DNA from: Anastrepha obliqua
Taxonomy: Eukaryota; Arthropoda; Insecta; Diptera; Tephritidae
NCBI RefSeq assembly: GCF_027943255.1
Contig: NC_072893.1
Coordinates: forward strand, 129,083,784 to 129,147,783
Direction: 5' to 3'
Length of the DNA stretch: 64,000 nucleotides
This document shows positions 21,297 to 32,830 of the stretch, in pieces. Both the position numbers and the translations under genes were made by a program. The notes beneath the pieces were generated by a model that saw only the letters and a program-made list of their open reading frames with translations, ran no database searches and was not told the DNA's origin. Position 1 is the first letter of the stretch. The number at the start of each line of letters is the position of its first letter.

Positions 21297-24200
21297 TATA
21301 ATCTTAGTTTCAACAGGCCTTCATGAACACTTTTGATGGCATTGAATGCATTGTTTACAGCATTTATTTTAAAAAACGAACTCTGCATATATTTCAATTA
21401 GCAACAAATTAGAAGTCGAATCAAAACATCAACTGATGTCCTGTCACGCGATCTTGCGATCGGTAGTAACGAGAGCAGCAAATGCATAAAAATAAAACGT
21501 GAGCATCATTAGAACAACAAAAGGTACGAAAACATATTTAAGTAAATATACAATTGATGAGGACTGCCAAGGAAATGAGCTAGGGTGCATACAAAAAACA
21601 AAAAAAGCAAAGTGAGTGATATAAAAATAAACCAAATAGAAAATTTGCAGTTTCTAAAAATATATCTATAATATTGAAGGTAGACGACCAAGAAACTTAG
21701 TTACATGCATAGAATGAAATAAGTAGTAGATTGAAATAGATAAATAGATAGCCAAAAACAAACAAAAAAACCCCCCAAAGAAAACGCAAATTCTGCTAAG
21801 CATTTGTGTTTATTTAATTTTGCAAAGGGTAAACAAAGGAGCAACAAAAACAAGACAGGTGTATTGTATTATGTGGAAAAAGCATAAAAAATCCAATGAG
21901 TTTGCAACAAATAAGAGTAAAAGGAATTAAGAAAAATAACGAGGCACAAAAAAAGCGGGGAAGAAATACCAGAGCAACAAATTTACGTCAGCCGATGACA
22001 TCAATGGGTTAGAAAATGGCCAGTAAACATGAATGCATGTACTATATGTAGTATATGTGTAGGTATATAAAATATATGAAAAAAATTGTGAGTAAGTGTA
22101 AGTACTTGGCCTCTGCCTCTATTTCAACCTACCACCAATAACAACACATCTATGTGTGCTCACTACCGTTAGCGCAAACGTTATGAAAAATTCTGCGAAA
22201 TTTCCGCATAAAAAACCAGAAAATTAATTAGTTTGCATAGAACGAAAATTGCAAAAAGGAAAATACCAAAAGTATAAGTAATAAAGAGTTAAATTTTACT
22301 ATTCCGGCGTAAAATTGAGCGGTGACCTCAGGCCCCAAGCCTGCAAGCAGGCATGCATGGTGCATATATTAAGGAGATAAATGTTTACAAAACACGAATG
22401 GAGAAATGCATGTACATAGATGTGAGGGAAGTGAAAAAATATATGTAAGTAGGGGTAAAAGCACAGTTGGTGCACTCACTTAGGGGCGGAGGATAGGTAA
22501 TAATTAAAAAGAAACCAAAGAATTGTGGTTGCACAAATGTACATACATACAAACACACATAAATGTATGCTAGAGTAGTGTGTTGAGCTGAAAGAACAAA
22601 TTCAAGTGGTAAGTGAAGGGCGAGAGAGCTAATGCTGTTAAGAGCAGCAGTATTGCAAGTGTAGAGTGGAAAAGATTTGTTAAAACCAATGAGCTGATGA
22701 AATCAGTCTTACATATTTGGCATAATTAGATTTTTTAGCTAAACAGAATGAAAAAATAAGAAATATTTAAAAAAAATTGTGTAAATTAAAAATATTACAG
22801 TGTGGGCATTGTGGTGGCGACAGTAGTGTACGAGTATCACCTGCTTTTTTTTGGCACTAAATGTGTTCATGCAAGCAGTGGCGTATTTGCAAAGAGGGTG
22901 CAAATATGTTTTGCGCGATATGTCTTCGGCTGCTGACAAATTTTGCAATGCACAATTTAGTTGTCAGCTTCAAGGTGCAAACTGAACTTGAATTTCTTTT
23001 TTAAATATTTCACATTTTCGCAAGAAAGATGGCTATGAAAACCTTAAGCATGCTTTTGCTACAAATTCAAAGAAAATGTACCGAAAGTTGTTTATGTTGC
23101 AGTTTTTCTTCTAATTTTTCCCAATTAAAAAAAAATTAAAATAAAAAAAAAAAAAATTTAAAATTAAAATAAAAAAAAAAAATTTAAAATTAAAATTTAA
23201 CTAAAAAAAATTAAAATTTTTTCCCGCATTTAAAAAAAAATTATTTTCAATTTTATTTTATAGTATAAGTTTTCTATTGAATTTGCAATTTTTTAAATAA
23301 AATATTAACGACAAAAAATCTACAAAATCAACGGAATTATAAACCTTTAAATGTTTGATTTGTAATTTTGGTAATTCCCACAATTTCTAGCTGAAAAACA
23401 GTTATAGAATTATTATGTAATGCGAATTTCCATGCGTTTAGCTGCTTTGTGTTACAAATTTCGTGGAAACAGACAAAGTTATGACCAAAGCAAAAAGGAA
23501 ACACAAGAAGAGAAGAGTGCTAATTTCAGTTTTAGTTTTTGCCTTTTTCGCGAAATAATAAAATTTCATATTACAGCTACATTGCTAATTCCGCAACTTT
23601 TTTGGCTGTGCCTTTTCGCGAAATAATAAAATTTCCCATTGCAGCTGAATAAATATAAACACATACGCCACTGGTTATTGCTTGCTTCTTGCTGGCTCGA
23701 CATAATTATTGCCAGACGATTTTTGGTCTTTTCTTCATAATACTCTGAAAATATTTTAGATGTATCGCGAGACTTGTTTTCTTTGCAAAAGCATTTAGGA
23801 AAATATACGAAATACTTTGGAAGAAACGAAAATTTTAGCTACATGTTCGTTGTCACGCAATTGCAATGCTTTAGATAGCCTACATTTAGGTGTTTAAAAT
23901 GAAATATATGCTTTAAAACAAAAAGCTTATTGGCACGATTGATTGTTGTTTTCTTCTTCTTTTTTTTATTGTATATTTCTTTCTTAAGAAGCCGAGGGTG
24001 CAATGCGAGAAATTACGACATTCATTTCAATTCGAATTCTAAGACACACATGCACGCAATACACACACTTAAAAAAAAATATCCCCTCTTTCGCATCGCA
24101 TCGTTTTACGACACACGCGTATTTGTATGTATGTCCATTCATACGGTTGTCTCTTGCAAGCAAGAAATATCTCTAATCGCACAACGCCCACTCAGGAGTA

Positions 24201-26284
24201 GTCTAAAAGCGTCAGCAGCGGTGTATTGGTAGAACATTCTTGAAAAATTTGTCAAAAACAATTGGAGATATTTTTAGCTACCACAAGTGCGCGTAAATGT
24301 ATCAAATATACGAAAATATTTTTACCAAAATTATTTTGTTAAAATTTAATACTTAACAAAAACTTGTTGTGCCCCTAAGTAATTGAAATGCTGCCAAAAA
24401 CGTGCATAAAAATGCCGTCGATCATATGATGCTTTGAAATGAGTTGTCTAAACAAAGTAAAAGTGCAAAAAATATGTAATGAAAATAGAACGAAAATCCA
24501 AAAAATAGGAAAAAAGTGGCGATAACAATTAAATTGGACAAACAAATCTTAAAGCATACAAATAAGTAAGAAATTGAAAGAAAAAAATAAACAAATTGAC
24601 AGCACAAAGCTTGAAAAAGAAGGAATATCAAGCAGAAGGCTAGTCGCCAGCAGCGGGACACACCCATTTCTTAGCAAATTATTAGAAAAATTACTTATAC
24701 TTGTATAAGTGCATTCATATATGCCTTTATTAGACTTGCCTGAGAGCAGCGAGTGGGGGGTAAAAATAAGCTCGAATCACACATATACTCACATAAATAC
24801 ATTCATTCGTACAGAAATAAATTTTAAATAAATTTTTTAATAAAAATATATTTTAAATAACACATTTCAAGATGAACAAAAACGCGAAGGAATGTAAAGA
24901 AAAAGAAGAGACTGTATCTTTATTACATTTCGGAAAAAGTTTCCAAATTCATTATTTAATACATCACGAATGACTAGGCTCCTTAAAGCGTTGAATAGAT
25001 GTGTTTCTTGGGGCAGAATGGCAACTCCGTTTGGAAGACTTTTGCACATTCGAGCTTGCTCTGCTGTTTGAGAGTATTTTTCTTGACCAGATTTGGAACG
25101 AAATATGCGAAATTACTATCAAGAATACGCTAACCAAAGTATAGTCTCATAGCTAAAATTGAAGAGCCTAGAGGTATTTTAGATTAGACGTATTACTTGA
25201 ATACAAAATATATTTTAAGTCGCAGGAACTCTACCCGAGCAGATGTGCCAATTTATCTCTTTTTAACGGTATTTCGAGCAACTTTTTTGACACAGGCGCC
25301 GACTTAATTTTTTTTTTAAAGTTTGGACTAAATTTATGTCGGTTTAATAAAAAAACAAATCAAATGGCCAGCCCAAGAAAACAATAAGGTACTCGAAGAA
25401 AATATGAAAATGCAAGTGAGCTAATATTATTTCATATTTTTTAGAATGAAAGAGGAAACCGTATATTATTCTACATAGAATTTTTCTTGCCAGCCCATTT
25501 TTTCACTGTTTCCTGTTGCCGTTCAGTCAACGTACACAACCGTTGACTTTTAGGCGCGATAACCTCAATGACCGCTTTTATGGTGCAAATTATAAAGATA
25601 GCACAATTTTCCGCGCTCGACAAATACAACAATGGCACAATGATAATTCAATTTCATTTATGTAAAAAACGCTCAATGGGAAAAGTAAAATATACATATA
25701 TGTATGTATCTATACATACATATATGCGAGAGAAGCAAAAACACATAAAAAAAGGCAAAATACTGGGTAACCCATTAGATGAGAGGAAAACCCCAAGGCG
25801 TAGTAAACAAAAACAGTCAAAAAAAGGGGGTAAAAATAAAAATATAAAACCCTCAATAGAAAAATATGAAGTTTAAAATAAGTACATGCAGTCTCATTAC
25901 ATATGTATATATATATAATGGATGTTCTATCACGACTGTCTAATTTGAATACAGAATTTTTTTTATCAACTGTTGTTATAATAGCGCTCGCTTATAAATA
26001 GTAGGAGAAGGCGACTGGAGAAAGTTGTTGGTCTGTTATGAATTCGGGTTACTTCGGTAATGCAGAGCCGAGTGCTTTTTTTGTGTCAGTCAAAGAGTTT
26101 TTGCTGTTATTTGACTTTGAGACGCACGAAGAAGTAGTGAAAGGAATTGCGAGAATGCATAGAAATCAGGAAAATCTGATACAACATACAGAGTTACAAG
26201 TTTTTTCGGAGATGGTTTGAAAAAAAAAGTGTTGCGTCTTGAAGAAATTAAGTGGTCACCAAAAGCATGTGCTGTGACGCCAAT

Positions 26285-26355
26285 AAATTTAATTCCCACG
26301 ACAGTCGGCTCTACGTGAGCGGAATGACGCGGATTTATATCCGGCTGGATGATAC
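26285..26355 (+). repeat. Fragment of a dispersed repeat (CGACAGTCGGCTCTACGTGA)
   Basis: CGACAGTCGGCTCTACGTGA followed by CGGAATGACGCGGATTTATA and TCCGGCTGGATGATACAACA is a GC-richer block in AT-rich DNA. I recall similar sequence as a common repeat in tephritid genomic data, but cannot confirm that here. It is non-coding. Confidence 0.35.
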
Positions 26356-26459
26356 AACAACAACAACGCTATTGAATTTCCTTCTTTGGGTTTTAAGGAA
26401 AAGTATATGCCATTAGCATAAATACACATTCCTTACTGAAAAGCGCGTTATGATCGAAT

Positions 26460-26620
26460 TAAGCAGAGTTAGTTGGCATCATGCCAAAATGTCATCGAAA
26501 ATTTCGTCAAAAGACACGGAAGTGACGTGCCAAGGTGAACATTTATCAAATATTGCATTCTAAATTTGTATAGTGATTTATTAGAATAAAAACACCATAA
26601 CTTTTTAAACACCCTATATG
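26460..26620 (-). mobile_element. Solo end of a Tc1/mariner-like element
   Basis: Read on the minus strand from about 26618, TATAGGGTGTTTAAAAAGTT opens the fragment. Further in, TTTTGACGAAATTTTCGATG is typical of the 5' untranslated part of mariner relatives. No opposite end is found nearby, so it is a truncated relic. Confidence 0.4.
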
Positions 26621-26725
26621 TATAAAAGCGTGCACTTAATGCGAATTCTAAACAGCCCTGATGATTCTGGACGCTTATCAACTAACGACAAACTGGCTGA
26701 CGAATTGACTGACGGAGGAATGCAC

Positions 26726-26760
26726 GTACGTATGTATGTATGTATGTATGTATGTGTGTG
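26726..26760 (+). repeat. (TATG)n/(TG)n microsatellite
   Basis: About seven GTAT/TATG units followed by TGTGTG. Simple repeat; it explains the open frames on both strands here. Confidence 0.9.
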
Positions 26761-27853
26761 CATTTATATGGTGGGCCGTTGCAGCTTCAGCTCCAGCTGC
26801 CAAAGCGAATAACCCGAATTGATAAACAAAGCACATTTGTTGTTGTGCCGGATTGTTTGGCAAACGGTATTTATTTAAAATCATTACTAATGGATTTTCT
26901 ACTTTTTAATAAAGATTATTTTTTTTTTTTCATCTCAAAACGTCGTGGCTCTTTGTAATCAAAACAGAAGGAAAGAGGAGGGAGAATAAAAAAATATGTG
27001 AAAAAAATCAGACTTATCTTTAACGTGCCTACGGGCCACAGGCGAGTCAATAATCGCTCCACATTAATGAGCTTTGTATTGAAACTGTTTTTGTTATTGC
27101 ACTGAATCTTTTCTTTACTTACATGAATAAACAACTACAACAGCAACAACAACAACAAAAGAACTATTTTACGCACGCGTTAGTCTTTGTTCTGCTTATT
27201 GTTTATAATTTTGTACTATTTTTGTATGTATGCATATATGGGGTAATGTTTCACACACACGCATACACATTTACACTGTAAAGTCGGCCTAGAGGAAATC
27301 AAAGTTCATAACAATATGCGCACCAATAAATAGAAACAATGCTGGATTGTAAGAGGATAAAGTAAATTAATATAAAGAAAAATCTGTGCGGAATCTTTTC
27401 ATGCCACTTGAAAAAAAGCAAAAACATATTACAAAAATTCTCGACAACGTAAAATTTTTGATATATGAAACTGAAGGAAATTGCCAATCAAATTCCAACC
27501 GTAGCAGAAAAATTGTTTTTTCTTTTTTTTTCGAAAATTGGCAAGAATTTTTTGTAAGTGTGTATTACATGCGGTGCAGAGGAGTGGTGAAATAGAGCGC
27601 AGCATTGCCGCCTTTAATGTCTTTCTATTTTTAGATAAAAAAAATTATCCAATTCATTGACACGAGTAAGATATTTTAGCAAAGAAATTGCGGAAATGAA
27701 GCACTGGGCGCGTGGACCCCGAGCAGAGGGGCGTCAAGTTATATTATATAAAATTGAAAATATAAAAATAGCAAATAATTATAAAAAAATAAAAAAAATA
27801 TGAAAGTAAGAAAAAAAGTTTGAATAAAGAGAAAAATGCCTTCGGAAGATTGT

Positions 27854-27928
27854 CTACGGTTTCACCATTTCAAAATCGCCTGCTGCTGTATTTTGAAAAG
27901 GCTCTGGGAGAGTATTTCTAATGTAGGC
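27854..27928 (-). CDS. Small exon-like block 3 of a possible nested gene (AYIRNTLPEPFQ...)
   Basis: A strong acceptor (gttacctattttcag) precedes GCC TAC ATT AGA, which reads AYIRNTLPEPFQNTAAGDFE then MVKP and a TAG stop at 27854-27856: 24 codons. It lies 98 nt downstream of block 2, a typical short fly intron. With the strong GT donor of block 2 the joined frame stops after three residues. With a GC donor five bases later (AAG|GC) the frame stays open to the TAG. No family is recognised. It may be a terminal coding exon, a pseudogene piece, or an untranslated exon. Confidence 0.35.
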   Translation of the reverse strand, partial: AYIRNTLPEPFQNTAAGDFEMVKP

Positions 27929-28026
27929 CTGAAAATAGGTAACGGGTGAAAAGTATCGCCATCGATAATAAAACATCAAATTAAGAATTTTCATAATTTC
28001 ATTATTTTTCAAAACTTTTGCCTTAC

Positions 28027-28068
28027 CATAGTTCGATATCAAGAAAAGTGTTTGCTTGTCGGACTTAC
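28027..28068 (-). CDS. Small exon-like block 2 of a possible nested gene (KSDKQTLFLISNY)
   Basis: The acceptor has an excellent pyrimidine tract (ctttttttcttgtctctttatag) and the donor is CTATG|GTAAGG. The 42-nt block reads, in phase 1, G-KSDKQTLFLISNY-G. It is in phase with block 1, so the two join as ILPSNGKSDKQTLFLISNYG. Using a GC donor at 28021 it would be 47 nt and join block 3 in frame. It is isolated in AT-rich DNA and lies within the sgg transcription unit on the same strand. Confidence 0.4.
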
Positions 28069-28412
28069 CTATAAAGAGACAAGAAAAAAAGTAAAGTTAA
28101 TAAATGCTTGAAATTAATAATAGGTAAAAATAATTTATTCCGAATATTTTAACATATTTTAATTTTTATTTTTTATTTATATCAGAAGATCAAATACTAA
28201 AAATGATTTTGAAAATGTTTCTTTTAAATATGTTTGTGAAAAAATATTAATATTTGGTAAAATTTTTAAAACTTATTAAGAGTAAAATTTTAAAAACAAG
28301 TTTGGATTTCAAAATGCTTTTAAATATTTTCGAAAATTGATCTAGGTTACGTTGCCCATAGAGAGAGCACACTTGGACGAAAATAAAAGAGTTCGTGCTT
28401 TGTGGTACGTAC

Positions 28413-28452
28413 CATTGCTGGGAAGTATGTAAATCGATTGACGAAATATTTT
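28413..28452 (-). CDS. Small exon-like block 1 of a possible nested gene (KIFRQSIYILPSN)
   Basis: Acceptor atttcgttag is followed by AAA ATA TTT CGT CAA TCG, reading KIFRQSIYILPSN plus G, then the strong donor GTACGT. The 40-nt block is phase 0 in and phase 1 out, matching block 2. I could not find an upstream exon: the next 690 bases are AT-rich, then the mini-mariner begins. The most cautious reading is part of a gene or of an alternatively spliced sgg transcript. Confidence 0.35.
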
Positions 28453-29144
28453 CTAACGAAATTTAAAAATTGTAACTTTTTTAAAAAGTTGTTTAGACAT
28501 TTTTTTTAATAATTTTATTGCAAAATATTTTTTTTTAAATTTTCAAATACGCTTTCAGGAATGTAATCAGCAAATAAAATTATAACTATTGTTTTAAACA
28601 TTTTCAAAAACATGTAATACAAAATAAAAAGATTCGAACGATTTAAAAATTAAATTTAATGGAAGTTTTAAAAATAATTTTATTGCCTACTTTCTCTCAA
28701 AGTATTTTTCAGATAAGCGCTTGAAAAATATAGACAGCAAATATGTATGTAGATAAATTAAAGATTTTTTTTAAATAATATATTTTTGCGAATTTTAATC
28801 AAAAATAGAAACAATTAAAAAAATAATTTTTTGAATTGGTTTGTTAATAAAGAATTGAACTAAGTAGTTCAATTATTTTATCTGCTGTAGGGTAATTTGT
28901 TTCTACGGCCGCAGGTAAAAATACAACTCTGAACAACAACAAAATAAACAAATTTGTAGGCAATTCACAATTGTATTATATATATACTATATGGACATGT
29001 CGCTCACTAAACTAGAACACAATCGGTGAAAATAAAATATTGAGTAAATGAAAAAAGTTATGATTTCTCAACTCATCTGTTTCTCACAAAAAAAATTGTG
29101 TGCAAATATTTTTTAATAACTTTTATAAATTTTAATTGGTAATA
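28453..29144. other. AT-rich intronic DNA
   Basis: No feature is supported in this stretch. It is AT-rich, with poly-A and poly-T runs and a short GC-richer spot near 28900-28915. Confidence 0.7.
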
Positions 29145-29666
29145 GGTCTATGAATAAGTTCGTGCGGTTTTTTTTTTCGAAATTTGAATTTCGGATCATT
29201 CCCATGGCTTTTAAACGTTTGGAAATGGTTGATTGATCAACTCCCAAAGTTTTTGCAACCTCTTCTTGCGTTTGAGCCGGATCTTGATCGAGCAATTCCT
29301 CCAATTCGGTATCCATGAACTTTGGCGGCGCGGCCAAAATCACCACTTTTAAAGCGTGCAAACCACTTCTGGCACGTTCGCTCAGCTAGAGCATGCTCAC
29401 CATAAACTTCCACCAAGATACGATGACTTTCGGCTGCTTTTTTCTTCATATTAAAAAATTCCCCGCAAAAACACATTATTTGGCACGAAATTCGACATTT
29501 TCAAGTGTGGTAAAAATATTGTTGTTTACGCTTCAAATAAAAAACTTATACTGACGTTTGTGCCTTACGACAGTAGCTCTCCAATGAATGTTTGGAAATG
29601 TGGATCGATGGAATAATAATCAAGTTACGCCATCTGTTGTAAAACCGCACGAACTTATCCATAGAC
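29145..29666 (-). mobile_element. 522-bp mini-mariner keeping only the N-terminal DNA-binding part
   Basis: Near-perfect terminal inverted repeats (GGTCTATGAATAAGTTCGTG and inverse GGTCTATGGATAAGTTCGTG) are flanked by TA (29143-29144 and 29667-29668). On the minus strand it encodes a mariner transposase N-terminus: NMKKKAAESHRILVEVYGEH, ERTCQKWFARFKSGDF, then after a frameshift and small deletion PPKFMDTELEELLDQDPAQT and VDQSTISKRLKAMGMI. These are the two helix-turn-helix units that bind the ends. The whole catalytic domain is deleted, so it moves only in trans, if at all. Confidence 0.9.
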
Positions 29667-29776
29667 CTATTAATAACCCGACTTCAGCCATAAAAACCCT
29701 TCATTATCCCCTTACTCCTTTCCTCCCTTCCCCTATTTTTATATTTTCATATTTTCAAAAATCATCTCCCATTTAC

Positions 29777-31478
29777 CTAGGACAGTTTTGAACTTGCGAA
29801 ATACTTTATTCCAGGTCACGCAGGACGCGGTGGACAGCGACTTGTTGCTCGCTGTCATTCGTACATCTGTTTGCTGCCGACTCGAGTCCGCATCGGTAGC
29901 CGCCAGCGCTAGCGTCTTCTCATTCCCAGCAACGGCGCCGCATTTGTGCTTACAACTACTACTTTGCCTATGCTCCTTACAATTATCATCACAGTTTGTC
30001 GCATCGTCTATGACGTTGCGTTGTTTTTTGGATACCATCGTTGATCCATTAATTGGGTTTTTGTCAGTCGTGAATGCAGCAGTGGCGATGGCATTTGGCG
30101 CTAACGTTGTACGCTTCTTACGCTCCTCCTCCCGTTTGCTTTGCTTCTGTTGCGCCTTCTGCTGTTTCTGTTCTTTCTCCTTCTGTTTGCGTGCATATTT
30201 CTCGCGCAATTTCGGACTGCCGAACTCGTCCAGATAGTACATGGTATCCTGGAGGCCATCCTTCTTGTTGATCAATTTTGAGTCAATGTACGGATCGTCG
30301 GAGATTTTCAGCAGCGGAAAATAATAATTGCCATCAGTGGCCAATACTTGTGATTCGGGATTTTTGGACTTAGTGGCTGCTTGCGGATTGCTACTACTAC
30401 TACTATGATCTCTAGTGCTACTACTACGATTATTATTTAGATTATTATGATTACTACTGCTAGTGGTTGGCTTATTTGTTTCATTGGCTTTGTGGTGGGA
30501 CGAGGTGTAAGTGACACTGCCTACCGGCGCTGAAGCGCATTGCGCATGCACAGACGAGTTGATGCCCAAGTGATTGGCAATTGGCGGATCCTTGGCGCTC
30601 AAAGCTTTTGCCGGTACGATTTTGCCGAACGAGCCGTTAAGTGTTGTGGCCGTGGCAGGCACTGAAATGCTACCTGATTCGCCCACAACACCAGAGTTGT
30701 TGCCCGAATCGCTGTCATCGTCGCTATTGCTGACATCATCATCATCGTCCACGTCCTCGTCTTCGTCTACACCCACATCCACCTCATCATCCTCGTCAAC
30801 ATCCACAACATCATCGTCGTCGTCGTCGTCGTCGTCGACTTCCTCATCGTAATCATCGGGTATGTCCACCTCGTCGATGCGGTCCTCCAGCCCCTGCGTG
30901 CAGGTGCTAGCGCTATTGCGATACTTGATGCGGCGTCCACTGCCCACGCTCATGCAAATGCCTGACGAGTTCTCTGACTCACCGCCATCTTCCGAATACT
31001 TGGATAGCGACAGTCCAGAGGAGTTGCCGCCCAGCGACTCGCTGCTTGATGAGGAGCACTGCGTGGACTTGAGATGCTGCTGCGAGCCGGCCGTCGAGTC
31101 CGCGTCGCCATCAACGGCCAATGTGACGCCGCTACCGCCATCGACGACAGCATCAATGCCACTATCCTGCGAGAGCAGCTGTTTATTGGTGGGTTGCTTG
31201 AGCTTCTGCAGCTGCCATTTCACGTTCGAGCCATGCAGACAGAGCGAATTGCAGCGCGTATCCAGTGAAGAGTTGGTGGTGATGCGGTTCTTTTTAGGTA
31301 TGCACACAGATGTGCTGGAGGAACTGCCGCCAACAATGACGCCACTGTCCGCCGAACCAGTTGACAACTGGCTAGAATAGCGCACAAGCAAGGGTATGGT
31401 AATCGGCTTGCTGCTGCTGCTGGTGTCGGAGCTGCTATAGCTGATCACGGGGGCGCTGGCCGGTGCTGTTGTTGCCAT
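29777..31478 (-). CDS. sgg: Candidate N-terminal exon A of the long sgg isoform (567 codons)
   Basis: A 1.7-kb open frame in otherwise AT-rich DNA. The first ATG (31476-31478) reads MATTAPASAPVISYSSSD; in-frame codons run on upstream to a TAA at 31524-31526 with no earlier ATG. By residue from that Met: Ser-rich 15-60; acidic run of Asp/Glu about 200-260; Asn/Ser-rich about 340-375; a conserved-looking segment about 382-430 (DGNYYFPLLKISDDPYID, YYLDEFGSPKLREKYARKQ); Lys/Gln/Glu-rich coiled-coil-like about 424-456; and an end VTWNKVFRKFKTVL plus G before donor GTAAAT. The donor is phase 1 and fits exons B (16008 acceptor), C or the kinase core. Drosophila sgg makes isoforms with a large N-terminal extension, and I infer this is the counterpart. 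Nearly all its length is predicted disordered. Confidence 0.75.
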
Positions 31479-32830
31479 CAGGGTTGGAATAGTGAGCGCA
31501 GACACTTGTTCTTGGGTAATATGTTAGTGCAGTAGTTTTTGTTGCTTTAATCACTTTTTCTTCTACACTCAACTGCAGGGTGGCGTTTAGACGTCTTTGT
31601 TATAACGCGCGTTGCCTTTTTGCCTTTGCTATTCACACTTTTTCAGTTTTTAATTGAGTTTTTTTTGTTTTCTGGTTCTGTTTTTGTAAATGCCACTAAT
31701 TGGCTTAGCAATTTCAGTTTTAAGAAAACACAATTCGAAAGACACTGTTTTAGTGATTTTTTGATTGCAGTATTTTTCACTAACACTGAGGACGCATGCA
31801 CTGAGTCCTTGATTTTTTGTTTTTGCACGCAGCGCACAAATATATTATTTCGGAAACTTATTTTGGAATTTTTTTTTAAGGAAAACTTGGCGTTTTTAAA
31901 CAGTCACATTGCACTTGTTTACTGAAAATAATGGTAAAGCCATATTAAGTGCTGGGAAATTCGCAAGCTTTGGCGTTATTTAACGAGTATTATTTTGAAT
32001 TAATGAAATCGATATGCTTTTTCAAAAGTCAGTGAAAAGTAATTTGTTTTATAATTCACTACAAATTATTTTATTTTTTAATTTTTGTATTAAAAATTGT
32101 ATAATTTTGCGTTTTTGTTATGAAAAACTTTTCTATAATATCTAACGTATTTTGTTGTTGCTTAGTTTTCTCGCTGCCCGCGTTTTGTGTGTTTCGTCGG
32201 CTTCGTTAGCCCCGAGTGGTGTGGTTTTCTTACTGTGACTGTCGAATACTGACTAATCGAGTGACTATAACATGTTGCCGCTCATATTGCCACGAAAGTA
32301 CTGAAATTAAAAATTAAAAAAGTGCGTTGCCACACATACGAATGCGCGCTCGACGAACACGAACACGAAGAATGTGAATACGAGCAATAAACACACACAA
32401 ACGGCAGCAAATCGCATCGTATCACAACACACACACGCACACACAAATAAAGTATGTGCAATGTCCGTCTGGGCATCCATGGCGTATGTGTAAAATGTGC
32501 GATATATTTTCCGCATTCACCCCCGCTACTAACGATAATGGCCACGACTGACTGCTGCCGAGTTCGCGTAGCCATTCGTAAAAAAAAGAAAAGCGAAAGT
32601 TGAAATGTGTCGATTTTCCACACTCAGGCCACGAACGGTTAGCCAGCCACCCCAAATGCCCAATGGGCAACTACAATGGAGGAGAGAGTGTGCGCGAGGT
32701 GAGTAGAACGATGTATGGATGAGTTGCGTGCGTGCATGTGCGCGTGTGTGTGGAAAAGCCGAAGTAATTATTATATTAGCAGCTACGACAGGTAACACAA
32801 CAGCACACGTATACGTAGACACCACGCGAA
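31479..32830 (-). promoter_or_regulatory. Candidate promoter / 5' UTR region of the exon A transcript
   Basis: Upstream of exon A on the minus strand the DNA is relatively rich in CG dinucleotides at 32160-32240 and 32500-32760 (CTCGCTGCCCGCG, CCGAGTTCGCGTAGCC), contrasting with AT-rich DNA either side. CA/TG microsatellites lie near 32390-32450 and 32725-32755. I see no clear TATA box. A splice acceptor just upstream of exon A is possible (ttacccaag near 31512), so a separate 5' UTR exon cannot be excluded. No open frame here is supported. Confidence 0.3.

Larger units (their letters stand above)
20316..27853. other. Long intron, 7.5 kb, mostly unique AT-rich DNA
   Basis: It contains a 115-bp MITE (21182-21296), A/T-rich low-complexity DNA (23105-23250), a mariner-like end fragment (about 26460-26620), a short dispersed repeat (26285-26355) and a TATG microsatellite (26726-26760). 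I see no splice-bounded coding exon. The frame at 24422-24667 begins like a signal peptide but runs into T-rich translation. Confidence 0.6.

Noticed and set aside
24422..24667. Minus-strand 81-codon frame starting MGVSRCWRLAFCLIFLLFQA
   Set aside because: The start looks like a signal peptide, but the rest is Phe/Leu/Ile from T-rich DNA, with no cleavable mature part or splice donor found.
30574..31380. Plus-strand frames of 92 and 172 codons opposite exon A
   Set aside because: Ser/Thr-rich shadows of the Asp/Ser codon runs of exon A on the other strand.
31476..31505. Start of exon A at 31505
   Set aside because: The codon there is GTG; the first ATG in frame is at 31476-31478, which I used.
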